Shown in pieces: positions 46,759-58,534 of a stretch of 64,000 bases of DNA. The stretch covers positions 682,001 to 746,000 of the forward strand of contig JAACJP010000012.1 in the NCBI GenBank assembly GCA_013368375.1, in the 5' to 3' direction. Position numbers and translations under genes: made by a program. Position 1 is the stretch's first letter; each line of letters starts with the position of its first letter. The notes beneath the pieces are model-generated. The model was not told where the DNA came from. It searched no databases and saw nothing but the letters and a program-made list of their open reading frames with translations. Origin of the DNA: Tricholomella constricta. Its lineage: Eukaryota > Basidiomycota > Agaricomycetes > Agaricales > Lyophyllaceae.

Positions 46759-48484
46759 ATGTTCAAGTCTGCCTCGCTTCTGGCTCTCGTCTCTTTGGTG
46801 CCAGCATTTGTGAATGCTGCCCAGCCTCTGTACGCACAGTGCGGTGGTATCGGTTGGAGTATGTCTATTCCTCCTCACTCTGGGAATGAAACTTAATCCA
46901 GACTTTCTCTACTCAGCTGGTGGCACAACATGTGTGTCTGGTGCCGTTTGCGTATATCAAAACGACTGGTACTCCCAATGCCTGTAAGCCCGCCGATAGC
47001 AACAAAAAGCTTCATTCCGCTGACATCCACACAGTCCTGGATCAGCCACAACCACAACCATACCCACAACCACAACCACACCCACAACCACCACGACGAC
47101 CAGTAGCACCTCTACAAGTACAAGTACCCCAGTTCCTGGCAACCCTTACACCGGTTATCAGGTAACGTCATGTCGATCATTCGAAATCAATTGATACTGA
47201 AGGTCTACAGATCTACTTGACTCCCTACTACGCTGACGAAGTCAAAGCTGCAGCTGCTCTCATTACAGACTCTACCCAGAAAGCCAAGGCTTTGAAAGTT
47301 GCCAATATCCCCACCTTCACGTGGTTCGACGTTGTCGCCAAAGCTCCGACTCTCGGAACGTACCTTGCTGATGCCAGCGCAAAAGGCAAAGCTTCCGGCC
47401 AGAAATACATTGTCCAGATTGTCGTCTACGACCTTCCCGATCGTGACTGTGCCGCTTTGGCTTCCAACGGGGAGTTCTCCATTGCCAATGACGGTCTCAA
47501 CAAGTATTTCAACTACATCGATCAGCTCGTCGCTCAGATCAAGAGTGAGTTACCCAACATCCTTTGTAATGGTCATTAGTTTCTGATGACTTTTCTTTTT
47601 CAATTCCCAGAGTACCCCGATGTCCGTGTTGTCGCAGTCATTGAGCCCGATTCCCTGGCCAACTTGGTGACCAACCTCAACGTTGCCAAGTGCTCTGGGG
47701 CCCAGACGGCGTACAAGGTTCGTCTCTGCAAAGGTCAAGTTTGATTTGATACTGATATTGATTGAAATGCAGCAAGGCACAATCTACGCCCTCAAGCAGC
47801 TGAACGCTGTTGGCGTCTACATGTACCTGGATGCTGGACACGCAGGGTGGCTTGGATGGCCTGCTAATTTGAGCCCAGCGGCTCAGCTCTTCACTCAAAT
47901 CTACAAGGATGCTGGCTCCCCCCCCTTCGTCCGAGGACTGGCCACCAACGTAGCCAACTACAATGCACTGAGTACGGAGAATCTTTCCTATACCGAAACT
48001 TATTGCTGAATGTCATGGCACAGGCGCATCCAGCCCTGACCCCATCACACAGGGCAACGCGAACTACGATGAAATCCACTACATCAATGCCATGGCACCG
48101 GCACTCACTTCTGGCGGATTCCCAGCACACTTCATCGTTGACCAAGGACGCTCTGGTGTCCAGAACATCCGTGACCAATGGGGAGACTGGTGCAACGTCA
48201 AGGGTGCCGGATTCGGCACACGCCCGACTCTTAACACCGGCTCGTCACTCATTGATGCCATCGTCTGGGTCAAGCCTGGAGGTGAATGTGACGGAACCAG
48301 CGACTCGTCTGCAGTTCGCTATGATGCTCACTGCGGTCTTCCGTAAGCTTTCATTGGACCTCGTCTGTTCGACTCGGGCTGACGGAAAAAAATCAGTGAT
48401 GCCGCGCCCAATGCGCCCGAAGCCGGACAATGGTTCCAGGCATACTTTGAGACTTTGGTCAGGAACGCCAACCCTGCTCTGTAG
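46759..48484 (+). CDS. cel6A: Cellobiohydrolase, glycoside hydrolase family 6 with CBM1
   Basis: Exo-acting inverting cellulase that releases cellobiose from non-reducing ends. A signal peptide (MFKSASLLALVSLVPAFVNA) is followed by an N-terminal CBM1 (QPLYAQCGGIGW|TGGTTC, then CVYQNDWYSQCL), a Pro/Thr/Ser linker (ATTTTIPTTTTT and so on) and the GH6 domain. The domain shows VYDLPDRDCAALASNGE with the proposed catalytic acid, VVAVIEPDSLANLVTNL, LDAGHAGWLGWPANL, FIVDQGRSGVQ and VWVKPGGECDGTSD. Introns are at 46859-46916, near 46984-47033, 47162-47212 and several more. The order (CBM at the N-terminus) is typical of this family. The gene suggests a plant cell-wall-degrading life style. Confidence 0.96.
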
Positions 48485-48874
48485 ATGTACAATTCTTGTT
48501 GTCACAATTGAGCATATAAATACTGGATCTTCATCTCATTGCTGCAAGCCTGCCAGTGCAGGCTAAGGTCGCTCTCTATAAGCTTCGGGCTACGATATTT
48601 CGCCCTTCTCAGAGAAGAATGGTTCCTCTCAACCTGTAATGCCCTAAAGTAACTTTACCGTACGGACCAGGATGATGATGTTGAGGATGAATTCTGTTCA
48701 TACCTGCTAGTAGCTTTCATCTACGCGTAGCGGATCGGGGGAGAACCTGACGTCACCGGCTACATGAGTAATGATCACGTGGAAATGATTTCACACTCCG
48801 AGCCCGGGTTCTGGAGAATATCTCGACGCTACTCTTCTCGTTCACACAGCTGGTCTATTCTGCCTACAACCACC

Positions 48875-50876
48875 ATGTTGTCAAGACTTACTCAGAACGC
48901 AGTGCGGCGCAGCTCTGCCAAAGCGACGGTTTCAGCTGTTTGTGGTCGTCGTGGACTGGTTCAGCCGTCTGGAGCCGACCGCGCAAGCGTCGTCGACGTC
49001 CCTTCGACCTACCAAGATGAGGGGCATTTTGCACCCAGAGCAGGTATCTACATTTCTCATGGTTCTCCTCTAGCCCTCATAATACCATGCTGCATAGATA
49101 TGCTTGGCTTCAAACTGGAAATGCCTCGCCGCGAAGGCTCCATTAAGGAAAAAACTCGCCCTATATACCTGGACATGCAGGCCCGTATTTATTCTTTTTG
49201 CCCAGACTGCTTTTTTCTGAACTACTTCAGGCCACAACACCGGTTGACCCGCGCGTTCTGGATGCCATGCTTCCGTATCTCACAGACCAGTACGGCAATC
49301 CGCATAGTCGCACCCACGCATATGGCTGGGAGGCTGAGCAAGCAGTCGAAGACGCTCGCGAGGTATGCCGCGAACTCCCTTCTCTATTTTTTATATTATA
49401 TAATGCCTTCCCTAGCACGTTGCGAATCTGATTGGTGCCGATGCAAAAGACATTGTCTTTACGTCCGGGGCAACGGAGACGAATAATATGGCAATCAAAG
49501 GTATTGCGAGGTTTCACAGGGAGAAAAAGAACCATATCATCACAACCCAGACGGTAGGTCAATATGATAACACCTTCATGGCTTTCAAACACTGATTTTT
49601 CGTAGGAGCATAAATGTGTTCTCGACTCCTGCCGAAAGCTGGGAGAAGAAGGATTCGACATCACTTACTTGCCCGTCCAGAAGAACGGCGTCGTGTCGTT
49701 GGATGTACTGGAAAGTGCTATCCGACCGGATACATCTCTTGTTTCCATTATGGCGGTGAACAACGAAACAGGTGTTATACAACCCATGAAGGAGATAGGC
49801 GCAATCGCTCGGAAGCATCGCGGAGTGTACTTCCACACAGATGCTGCACAAGCTGTTGGGAAAATACCACTCGACGTTAATGAAATGAACATCGACCTGA
49901 TGAGCATCTCCGGACACAAATTATATGGGCCGAAGGGTATAGGAGCTGCCTATGTGCGGAGGAGACCAAGGGTACGACTGGAACCGATCTTGAGTGGAGG
50001 GGGTCAGGAGCGCGGTCTGAGAAGTGGGACATTGCCGACTTCGTTGGTTGTTGGCATTGGCGAGGCTGCGCGGATTGCGAAACTGGAGATGAAAGTGAGC
50101 AACTTCTCTATCCTTTCGCAGGTGATGAAACCAGCACACCAAACTGCGCTTAGCGCATGAGCCCGGTGGCTAGCAGTGTTGTGGATGATTCCCAATACTC
50201 GCCAGCTGGGTAGTGACTTTTGTGCAGGGGTACTGATTTATTTGAACCTTTTGTGCCGGATGTCCGATTCGGTGACACTAACCTTTTTTTTCGCTACCAG
50301 AGGGATCACGACCGAATCCAAGCGCTCTCAACTCGTCTCATCCAAAGTATCAATGCTCAGGTCGAGCACGTCGTTCGGAATGGGGATGTCAACGGTTACC
50401 CGGGTTGTGTCAACTTGAGCTTCTCTTACGTCGAGGGCGAAAGTTTGTTAATGGCTTTGAAAGTTTGTCGCAGTCCTTGTCTGCGGAAAGTTGTCCTGAT
50501 CTAGTTTTTCACAGGATATTGCGCTCTCATCGGGAAGCGCCTGCACGTCAGCTTCGCTGGAGCCTTCATATGTCCTCAGAGCTCTCGGTAAGCTCTGAAG
50601 CAATGGTTTTGGCTTTTTAGTGACATTTTTTCGCAGGTGCTGCTGAAGACATGGCGCATTCGTCGTTGCGATTTGGTATTGGCCGCTTTACCACCGAAGC
50701 CGAAGTTGACTTTGTCGTAAGCCATATCATCCGCACTGTTCACAGGCTTCGTGAAATGAGGTGAATATATCTGTCTTGTTCCAAGATTGTTGTTGAATTC
50801 TATGTTTTCTAGCCCCCTCTGGGAAATGGTTCAGGAGGGCATCGACATCAACTCGATCGACTGGTCACAGCACTAA
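48875..50876 (+). CDS. NFS1: Cysteine desulfurase NFS1, mitochondrial
   Basis: PLP enzyme that supplies sulfur for iron-sulfur clusters and tRNA thiolation. The N-terminal leader ([20 protein letters not shown]) is Arg/Ser-rich. The core has [65 protein letters not shown], the PLP lysine in [24 protein letters not shown] and the persulfide Cys in [15 protein letters not shown]. It ends [15 protein letters not shown]. The intron 49181-49230 begins with GC (CAG|GCCCGT) and is required for the invariant LDMQATTP reading. A long intron of 206 bp lies at 50095-50300. Confidence 0.96.
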
Positions 50877-51131
50877 TTTCTCGTATTATCTTAATTACTA
50901 CTATCGTGTACCTGGACGGGTTATACACCAAGTATTCACTGCTGTTTACGAACTTCACGACTGTCTATGAAAGTTGCGCGTCTCCCCGTATAAAGGAAGG
51001 GCTGCGTGGCGGGACATGCACCACAGTGGTCCGTGCGCCACGCTGATTAATGATGCTTGTTTGACGTGAAAGCGCATTTGAAACTCAGTTGTGAAGTTTT
51101 CAACCAACCATTCTCTTCTCTTCTCACCGCC

Positions 51132-52653
51132 ATGGCCCGACGATTGTACCTCGGAAGTGCGACTTGTTCTGTCCCTGCAGTACTGAACTACAGCTAACAT
51201 GACGGTTGCAACTTAGGACTGCCTACTGACGCTCGCTCCGAAGATGTTAACAAGTTTTTTGAAGGCTATGGCCGCATTGTTGACTGTCGCGTTATGACGG
51301 GTTCGTCCGAAACAAGACCTTCAAACAAACCCAGGCTCAATACTCCTTCGTCAGGATTTGGATTTGTTGAATTCGAGAGCTCGAAGGCATGCTTTCTTTT
51401 CACCACTTATGGTTCATTTTTAAACTTCTTGCGAAGGACGCTGAAGATGCTGTCCAAAACCTCAACGGAAAACCTTTCATGGGAACAACGTACGTCTCAC
51501 ACTTACTTGACAAACATTTCATCTCACCCAATTGTCCAGCATTGTTGTCGAGTTTGCCAAAGAAAGTCGCCCTCGTCGCGATCCATATGACGACAGAGGC
51601 CATGGGTATGAAAAAAAACCACGTCGAAATAAAAGCTGACCCACACATATCCTTGTATAGGGCACCACGATCCCGCAGACCGCCTGGAATTAGGCTCATC
51701 GTTTCTGGTGTTTCCCGCGACACGAGCTGGCAGGTATGCAAATCCTCCTTCCTACCATGGGTTTCGCGGTCCTGTTCCAAACAATTCCTCTCTTCGCGGC
51801 CCTTCGCTGGACATGCCTACTTTCGTTTCGATTCCGGTGGTTAGGCTTCCGGCCGACTTTCGCGATTCAACGGGGCAGCCTTCGTTGGTATTTTGGATTC
51901 CCGCGTCGCTATGTCTCGATCGTGGAGCCCTTCTCGCAGTGTGCTGTAGTCGATGGACGGGTCCTGACCTGTCATAACTATCCATAGGATCTGAAAGACT
52001 TTGGCCGTGATGCTGGCAGCGTTTCCTTCGCTGATATTGACCGCGACGTCCCAGGTCAAGGGTGAGCACGAACATGTCTTTTCATTCATCTAATTTCTAA
52101 TCATATAAACCCAGGATTCTCGAATACCTTAACCGTGATGACGCGGACCGCGCCGTTAAAGAACTCGATGGCAAAGAGCTCCGAGGTAGGCCTGTCCGAG
52201 TCGCGCTGGATGATTCGGTAAGGCCCTCTCAACTATTACAATGACGTTGACTGACTTCGGCCATAGCGCGTCGGCCCAGACAACTATCGACGCGATGATC
52301 GTCGGGATGACCGCCCTCGTGAAGATCGCTACCGCGAGGATCGTTATAGAGACGATAGAGGTTACCGCCGTGATCGATCTAGGTCGCCTCCTCGTCGCCC
52401 ACCCGCCGAATTTGACGATCGTCGTCCCAGGTCTCCACCTCCCAGGAGGGAGGTTGATGATAGAAGGCCTGCAGGGTACGATGATTACCGGCGAGGGGGC
52501 TATGATGACCGCAGAGGCCCTGATTATTATGTTGACCGTCGCAGGGATGATATTGACAGACGCCGGGACGATAGAAGACGCGACGAGAAGGATGAACGCT
52601 ACGACGAGAGGCCTCCAAGGCACGCGAACGGGGATGGTGGATGGTCCCGTTGA
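51132..52653 (+). CDS. SR-type splicing factor, two RRMs and Arg/Asp/Ser-rich tail
   Basis: Splicing and mRNA-processing protein of the SR class, similar to Srp2/Npl3. RRM1 is MARRLYLGRLPTDARSEDVN, FFEGYGRIVDCRVMT and GFGFVEFESSK|DAEDAVQ, ending SIVVEFAKESR. RRM2 starts RLIVSGVSRDTSWQ and continues DLKDFGRDAGSVSFADIDRD, ILEYLNRDDADRAVKELDG and RGRPVRVALDDS. The tail has repeats of RDDR, RED and RYR with RDRSRSPPRRPPAEF and SPPPRREVDD, and ends HANGDGGWSR. Introns include 51387-51436, which has a GC donor, and a 254 bp intron at 51734-51987 between the SWQ and DLKDF of RRM2. Confidence 0.92.
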
Positions 52654-53545
52654 GTGGTTCTGGTATTACCGGACGCTAGGCTCTGGCAGGAAACGAAGGC
52701 GTTCTATGGTCTGGACTCCTCTCCCCTCAGGTTGTCGTTTACGTGGGACGTGTACTTTTTCGATGGTCAATGGTCTCGATTCATTGCACACGCAGTCATG
52801 AGGATCCTCAACCTACCCAGGCACGGCAACGTTCCCAAAGGTGACCAGACCCCCTCTTCTCGGATTGACCTCCTCGGACCCACCCTAGGATCCCGAACGC
52901 AGCGCACAAATTGTAGATAACCTTCAATCATCGATTTGTCTCTTCCTTCAATGTATACCGTATTATTTCCCGAATGTATATTCTATGCTTAGAGCAAACG
53001 CCAGGTATCGCCTCCTGATTTACTTTTGCCCTCACGACATCTTGAATTGCCGTCGAATAGCTTTCGTTCAATTCTCGACTTGTGCCGAAACCGCAACCAC
53101 CGACTCCGCCTCCACACTTGTCTTTATTCACCATCACGGCCGTATACTGTTCTCCTGTTCAGTCGAAACTCAATCTCTCGTATTCCTCCTCAGGGCCATA
53201 TGCCTGCGCCCTTGCACGAATCATCGCTCCTGTGGCTTCTCTTTGTGGAATTCAGATGGAACCTACGTGACTAGTTTCAACATCTACCAGCTGACTCGCG
53301 TCTTGCGTTCAAGAATCTCCGTAAGTCCTAATTTTTCTTAATCGGCTTATAACCTTTTGTTCCAAGAATTGAATCTTTACGCCGAACATCGGAAGTAGGA
53401 CTGACGGTAGTACCCGCCTAGTGCCCGGCAGTGAGTACGTGCATATGCTTCGAAATCACCCTGGAAACAAATACCTTCGCTGACGTCATCCCGAGTTTTG
53501 TCCGTCGCGAACAACAGCAATGCATGTCATGTATGTATGTACATT
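52654..53545. other. Convergent intergenic region
   Basis: About 890 bp between the stops of the SR factor (+) and TBCE (-). Frames such as 52985-53341 and 53026-53274 are not recognisable. It probably contains both 3' untranslated regions. Confidence 0.45.
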
Positions 53546-55554
53546 CTAGGTTTGTATGACATGAAACAAGACACTCGCACCGTCGTCCAGACCTAACCAA
53601 TCTATATCCTGTTTATCACGATCCACGCCCAATTCCACCAGCGTCCCATCGCTTTGTTGTAACCAAAAAAGGATGGTAGCCTTTATTTTAAGCATCTTGC
53701 AAGTCTTCATTCGGAGCCCGCGTAGCGACATCGTGGGGAGAACCCGTAGCACAATTGGGGCCAAATCCAACTCGCTGGCGGTTAGGCTGAGCCTCCGATA
53801 TAGGTTTAGCGCTTGGGGAGGTGTGAGAAACGACACGAACTAAAATCTCGAGACCTACCAATCAGACGCTGGCTGAGTTTGTCTTGGGAGGTATTGCGCT
53901 TTGCCGTTTCGTCCGGTCTGCCGTGCTCTGGCAGGGAATAAATGTTGAACCCATCGCCCAACGCAAGAAATAAATTGACGTACTCTTGCACAGATCCAGC
54001 CACTGCGGGTGTGCCTTGACACGCTCATCCTCTGATCCGGGCCCAGTAATGACATAGGACAGGTATAAAATTTCAGAATCGGCGCGTTCTCTGTGCGATA
54101 TCTGTACACATAAATGGGTAAGTCAGGCCAATACGTCCATCGGTGACGCCCGAGAAAACCTACCACCGCTCCATCCAAAGTTAACAGGGACGGAATTTTG
54201 GATATGGTGAAGGGTCGCGAATGTCGCGCCTGCGCTTGACCTGAGAAATTCGGCTTCAGGCAACAGTGAATGAGATGGTGGCGTTGGAAACACAAACTCG
54301 TCAATGGGTTTCCGCTTAGCGTCAGGGTCTCCAAGCCTGGGCACCAGGACGACAATGCGTCCACGTCGCTCCAAGCGTCAATCTTATTATATGATAGCGA
54401 GATATGTTTCACAGTGTGTAACCCTTGCTGGGTATTCTCTGGAAAAGGTATAGCGCCAATACAATTCGACGTCAGTATAAGTCGCTGCAAACTTATGACC
54501 GTAATTGGCAACACTTCCACATGTCCGGAAAAAATGACATACGAGGTGTAATGTTCCAAGGATTTCCATATGTGAACCCAGTCGGAGCATGCATTACTAT
54601 CAAGATTGATGACCCGGACAGTATTATTTGGCGGTGGAGATTTCCCCCCCGTCTGCAAGTGCGTTAGTGAGTTGTAGCCCATCTCAACGAGTTCAAGATT
54701 GGGCATTGCAGCGATAGCGGTCTGTATTTCTTGCCAAGTTAAGATGGTGCCATTTAGTTGCAATTCAGTCAGGTGTAGAAACGCCGTCTCCATAACTGCG
54801 AAATTTGTAGGAGATCGAAGCCGACATCGGCTGAATTATTGAATGACCTGAGAAAAACCCAAGGTACAAAAGACATGTTGCTAACTTTAAGCAGAGCCTA
54901 CGAAGAACAGGCAGTTCCCGTGCAATCAATGCAACGATATCCCAGCTTGGTAAAAGGCTGGTCGACAGATCAAGGCCGCGAATGCCTAACAGGGAATAAT
55001 AAAAAGACAATGCAGGTCTGCGCGAACCACTCACTTGGGCAAGTTTCCCGTATCGTTCCTGCCGCGTCGCATCTTGCGACATATTGGTCGTCTAAGCTGA
55101 CTTCACGTAGTCGGCCCAAGTCGGCAAGTTTCCCTCTGACCTTGTCTAGACGTACGGCCTCGACTATGATGGTCCCTTGCGAAGAGCCTAGCACCACTTT
55201 TTCTTGGGACCCAGAGCCATGAGGGGTCTCGATGTATTTGGAGGACATAGCCTGTAGAAAAGATTGGCCGTATGAAATGTTGGCCGATGGGCGAATAAAT
55301 GATCCCGAATTGGGAACACTGAGGTCAAGGAATCGGTCCACAATAGGAGTCGCAGAAGGTGCGGAGCCAGGCCTCACTCACCGACAAGTAAAATATCGTT
55401 TGCCATCTTTGACTCCATCGTGCTTACCGCGTCGCGGTTCGTCCCATTCGATGCCCAGCCATGTTCCGGAGATATTGTCCACACTTCCAACAAATCTGAC
55501 GGTTCCAAGGTGGCTAGCTAGCCTGATACGAGTTCCTTCCGGTGGTAGGTCCAT
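53546..55554 (-). CDS. TBCE: Tubulin-specific chaperone E (tubulin cofactor E)
   Basis: Cofactor that captures alpha-tubulin and helps form the alpha/beta dimer. The N-terminal CAP-Gly domain is GTVRFVGSVDNISGTWLGIE followed by DEPRRGKHDGVKDGKRYFTC. Leucine-rich repeats follow (LGIRGLDLSTSLLPSWDIVA, LTELQLNGTILTWQEIQTAI, LEHYTS|LQRLILTSNCIGAI, LETLTLSGNPLTS). Next are ISKIPSLLTLDGAV, joined to ISHRERADSEILYLSYVITG, and HGRPDETAKRNTSQDKLSQR. The C-terminal ubiquitin-like domain is DLAPIVLRVLPTMSLRGLRM and later LVELGVDRDKQDIDWLGLDD. Several introns are very short, and 54492-54542 is 51 bp, in frame and stopless. The start is 134 bp from the HIBCH start. Confidence 0.9.
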
Positions 55555-55688
55555 GAGAGCAGGGAACAGCCGGACCTTAACCCTAGAATGTGACTTGACG
55601 GGAGAGTTTTTCCAACTTGGACCTCACCGACACCACCACATCAGCTACCTTGGGTTTCTGGATGCTGACCGCCACCCTTCTCAAGGGC

Positions 55689-57548
55689 ATGTCTCGTAGC
55701 GGTGCCCGCGCGTCGCACAGGACTCGAGCCATTGCTCAGCAAATGATGTCGACAGCGAGCTCTGCGGCCACCTCAGAGGTACGTGTACCGCACATCGTTG
55801 GATGTCAACTCAACCAACAGATTTATCAGCCCCCTGTGATCTTTGAGTCCAACCTGGCAGTGCGCACATACATTCTGAACAGGCCCTTGAAACTGAATGC
55901 CCTTGATGAACCTATGCTAGCGCTCCTCCGTCCCAAAATCGAAGTGAGCGTGACCCGCGTCTGCGACTTTCTCTGATTCCATCTAACGAGCATTAATCAA
56001 GGAATGGAGCGCTTCCGATCTTTGCGGCACTATTGTAGGAACCGGTGTGGGGCGGGCATTCTGCGCCGGAGGCGACGTTGCAAGTGAGCCCATTATACTA
56101 TTTCTAAATCCCAACACGCTAATGGTTTAGCAATGTAGGTGTCGTAGAGAAGGCTTCGAATCCAGAAACCCGTGCTGAGGCAGTGGATTTCTTCAAGCGA
56201 GAGTGAGAAGCAATTTTTGTGATTTGACTTGACGCTCATTCTACGCAATGACAGGTTCGAAATGGATTACATCTTGGCAAGTCTACCAAAGCCATATGTC
56301 GCCATTCTTGATGGCCACACAAGTGAGTCATGCTTCGCAACCCTCACTGCTCCTATCTCAACTTGTTATTAGTGGGAGGTGGCGTCGGACTTGCAGCGCA
56401 TGCCCCATTCAGGATTGCAACCGAGAATACAGTTTTTGCGATGCCAGAAACAAAAATTGGATACTGTCCCGATGTGGGTGGTAGTTATTTTATGTCGAGG
56501 TTAGATGGAGAAATGGGGACATATTTGGCATTGACTGGTAACACTCTCAGAGGAAGACATGTCTTGTACGCCTGTTCTTTCTTCATCCGACCGTGTGCTG
56601 ACCAATTATGATAGTGAGAGTGGCTTTGCAACCCATTACATTCCCTCTCGAAGAATTCCTATTCTTCTGGATCGATTGGCTGGACTAGAGAACGCCCACG
56701 TCAGCGTAATTAACAGCACTGTCGAAGAATTCACAGCCGAGAGACTGCCTGAGGAGCCGCCTTTGACTCTTGTCGGCGAGGTTCGCGACGCTCTTGACTA
56801 CGCATTCCGACACAACATGGTCGAAAAGATCATTCAAGACCTGGGGACCTTGGCGGAGCATCCCTCGCCAGCTATCTCTCAATGGGCGAAACAAGTATCA
56901 GGAGCCCTGCATTTGCGGAGTCCCACTAGTCTGAAAGTTGCCCTCAAGGCCATCCGTCAGGGTAAGAAGATGACCCTTCTACAGGCGCTGGAAATGGAGC
57001 TCAAGATCGCAACCGCATACTGTGTGAGTAATTTGCTCATAGTCTTTGTATTCGTACCTGAAGAACATTATCTCGACCACCAGAACGGTGCGAGTCCTGA
57101 TTTTGCCACAGGCGTCAGGGCAGTTCTCGGCCCAGAGAAGGGAAAACGAAATGCGCCTATCGAATGGTCTCCTTCTACATTAGAAGGCGTCTCCGACGAA
57201 ATCGTGGCCAGATTTTTCGCGCCTGATTCGACTTACCTTTCTTCGGCGCCCAGCCTATCGATTCCGCGACATCTCAAGTCGGACGCAGGCACTCACAAAC
57301 CCATGAAGTATGCGTTGCCAACCGAAGATGAAATCGGGGCGATGGTCCGCGGTTCTCACAGTGCCGGCGGAGGAACCGGTCTCAGCCTTGATGAACTAGT
57401 TTCGAGCTTTGATAATGTTCGCAACGGAAAAATCGGCGTCAGGAAGAAGGTTCTTGAAGTTGCACGACGCAGATGCGAGATTCAGGATAATGGGGGGGAT
57501 GGCAATTTTGTTTGGCTAAAGTGGAAGCACCAGCTCAACAAGCCATAA
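55689..57548 (+). CDS. HIBCH: 3-hydroxyisobutyryl-CoA hydrolase, mitochondrial
   Basis: Crotonase-fold thioesterase of valine degradation; the yeast relative Ehd3 also appears in the mitochondrial ribosome. The leader MSRSGARASHRTRAIAQQMM is Arg/Ser-rich. The body reads TYILNRPLKLNALDEPM, GTGVGRAFCAGGDV, DGHTMGGGVGLAAHAPFRI, then FAMPETKIGYCPDVGGSYF, which has the proposed catalytic Glu and Asp positions, and PLTLVGEVRD. It ends FVWLKWKHQLNKP. Introns at 55779-55820 (42 bp) and 57024-57083 (60 bp) are both in frame and stopless. An in-frame ATG at 55617 would lengthen the leader by 24 residues. Confidence 0.9.
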
Positions 57549-58534
57549 ATAATTTGTATTCAGTATCATATGAATCGCGTTCGGCCTCCAACGTCGTAAT
57601 AATAATTGTCGCTTTCTGAGCAAGTCCATATGCGAAGTTTATGCCCCACCGCAAATGCAGTTAACTGTAGGTTTTGTTAAATCGGCGCGAGCGGTCTGCC
57701 GCGGCGGCTTGTGTAACTAAACTTGCACAACAGATCCAAATGGATCCAAACTTTCACTTGGCCAAAGGGGGCTTACATGACCGGCTACGATTACCCCGAT
57801 TTGAGGGTCAAATTCAATACCAGGAGACAGCTTTAAAGTTTCTAGGCCCGCATCGTCTTGTGGACCCATCGATGTACCTGTGGGCGATTTCAAAACGCCC
57901 ACGGGGTTCCACACTTGTTCCAAATAGGAAGGCGCTGGATGAAGTATTATGGATCACAAATTGATGATGGCTTAGGCGCTCAGAATACAAGGGCGCACTG
58001 AAACTGGGCGCAGAATGATACGAAAAAAAGCATCGTTATTATCAAAACGCTCAGACATGTAGCATTGCTGCACTCAGCCTGAGATGATGTGGGCCATTGA
58101 CTATGTTACCAGCTCACCGCGCCTCCACTGAATGACACGAGAGCAGCCCGAGACGTGACTACTAGTATCCCCGGGGTATCAAAATTAGTGAGAAACGCAT
58201 TTCAATGCACTGAGATTAGATACCTGATCGTGATCGAGGGGCCAGATGGAAAGATTCAGTCAACGGAGGTATTCCGAGAAATCGATGACCCTTCGCATTC
58301 CCGGGAGCCGCACGGCAGATTCATCCGAAAGGGGCGATGCCCAAACCAGTATCTGCATGAACCACAGAACTGGCCAATATATTGCACAGAATGCCTGTCT
58401 GCGCTCATACACTTGAATCTGATGTGGCGGAGATGCGCACTACGATTTGGTATAAAGGAGAGTGAGCAGACGCGTCGAATCCCATCTTCAAATCGAGCAA
58501 ATATTCTTACAACACTCCTCCTGTTCTTGACAAC
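57549..58534. other. Intergenic region
   Basis: About 985 bp between the HIBCH stop and the IDO start, both on the plus strand. The frames at 57674-57964 and 58155-58826 are not recognisable; the second overlaps the IDO first exon in another frame. Confidence 0.45.

Noticed and set aside
46970..47110. CA/CC-rich low-complexity tract
   Set aside because: It encodes the Pro/Thr linker of the cellobiohydrolase and is not a microsatellite of separate interest.
56140..56170. GGCTTCGAATCC resembling a tRNA B box
   Set aside because: It lies in HIBCH coding sequence and no acceptor stem or A box is in place around it.
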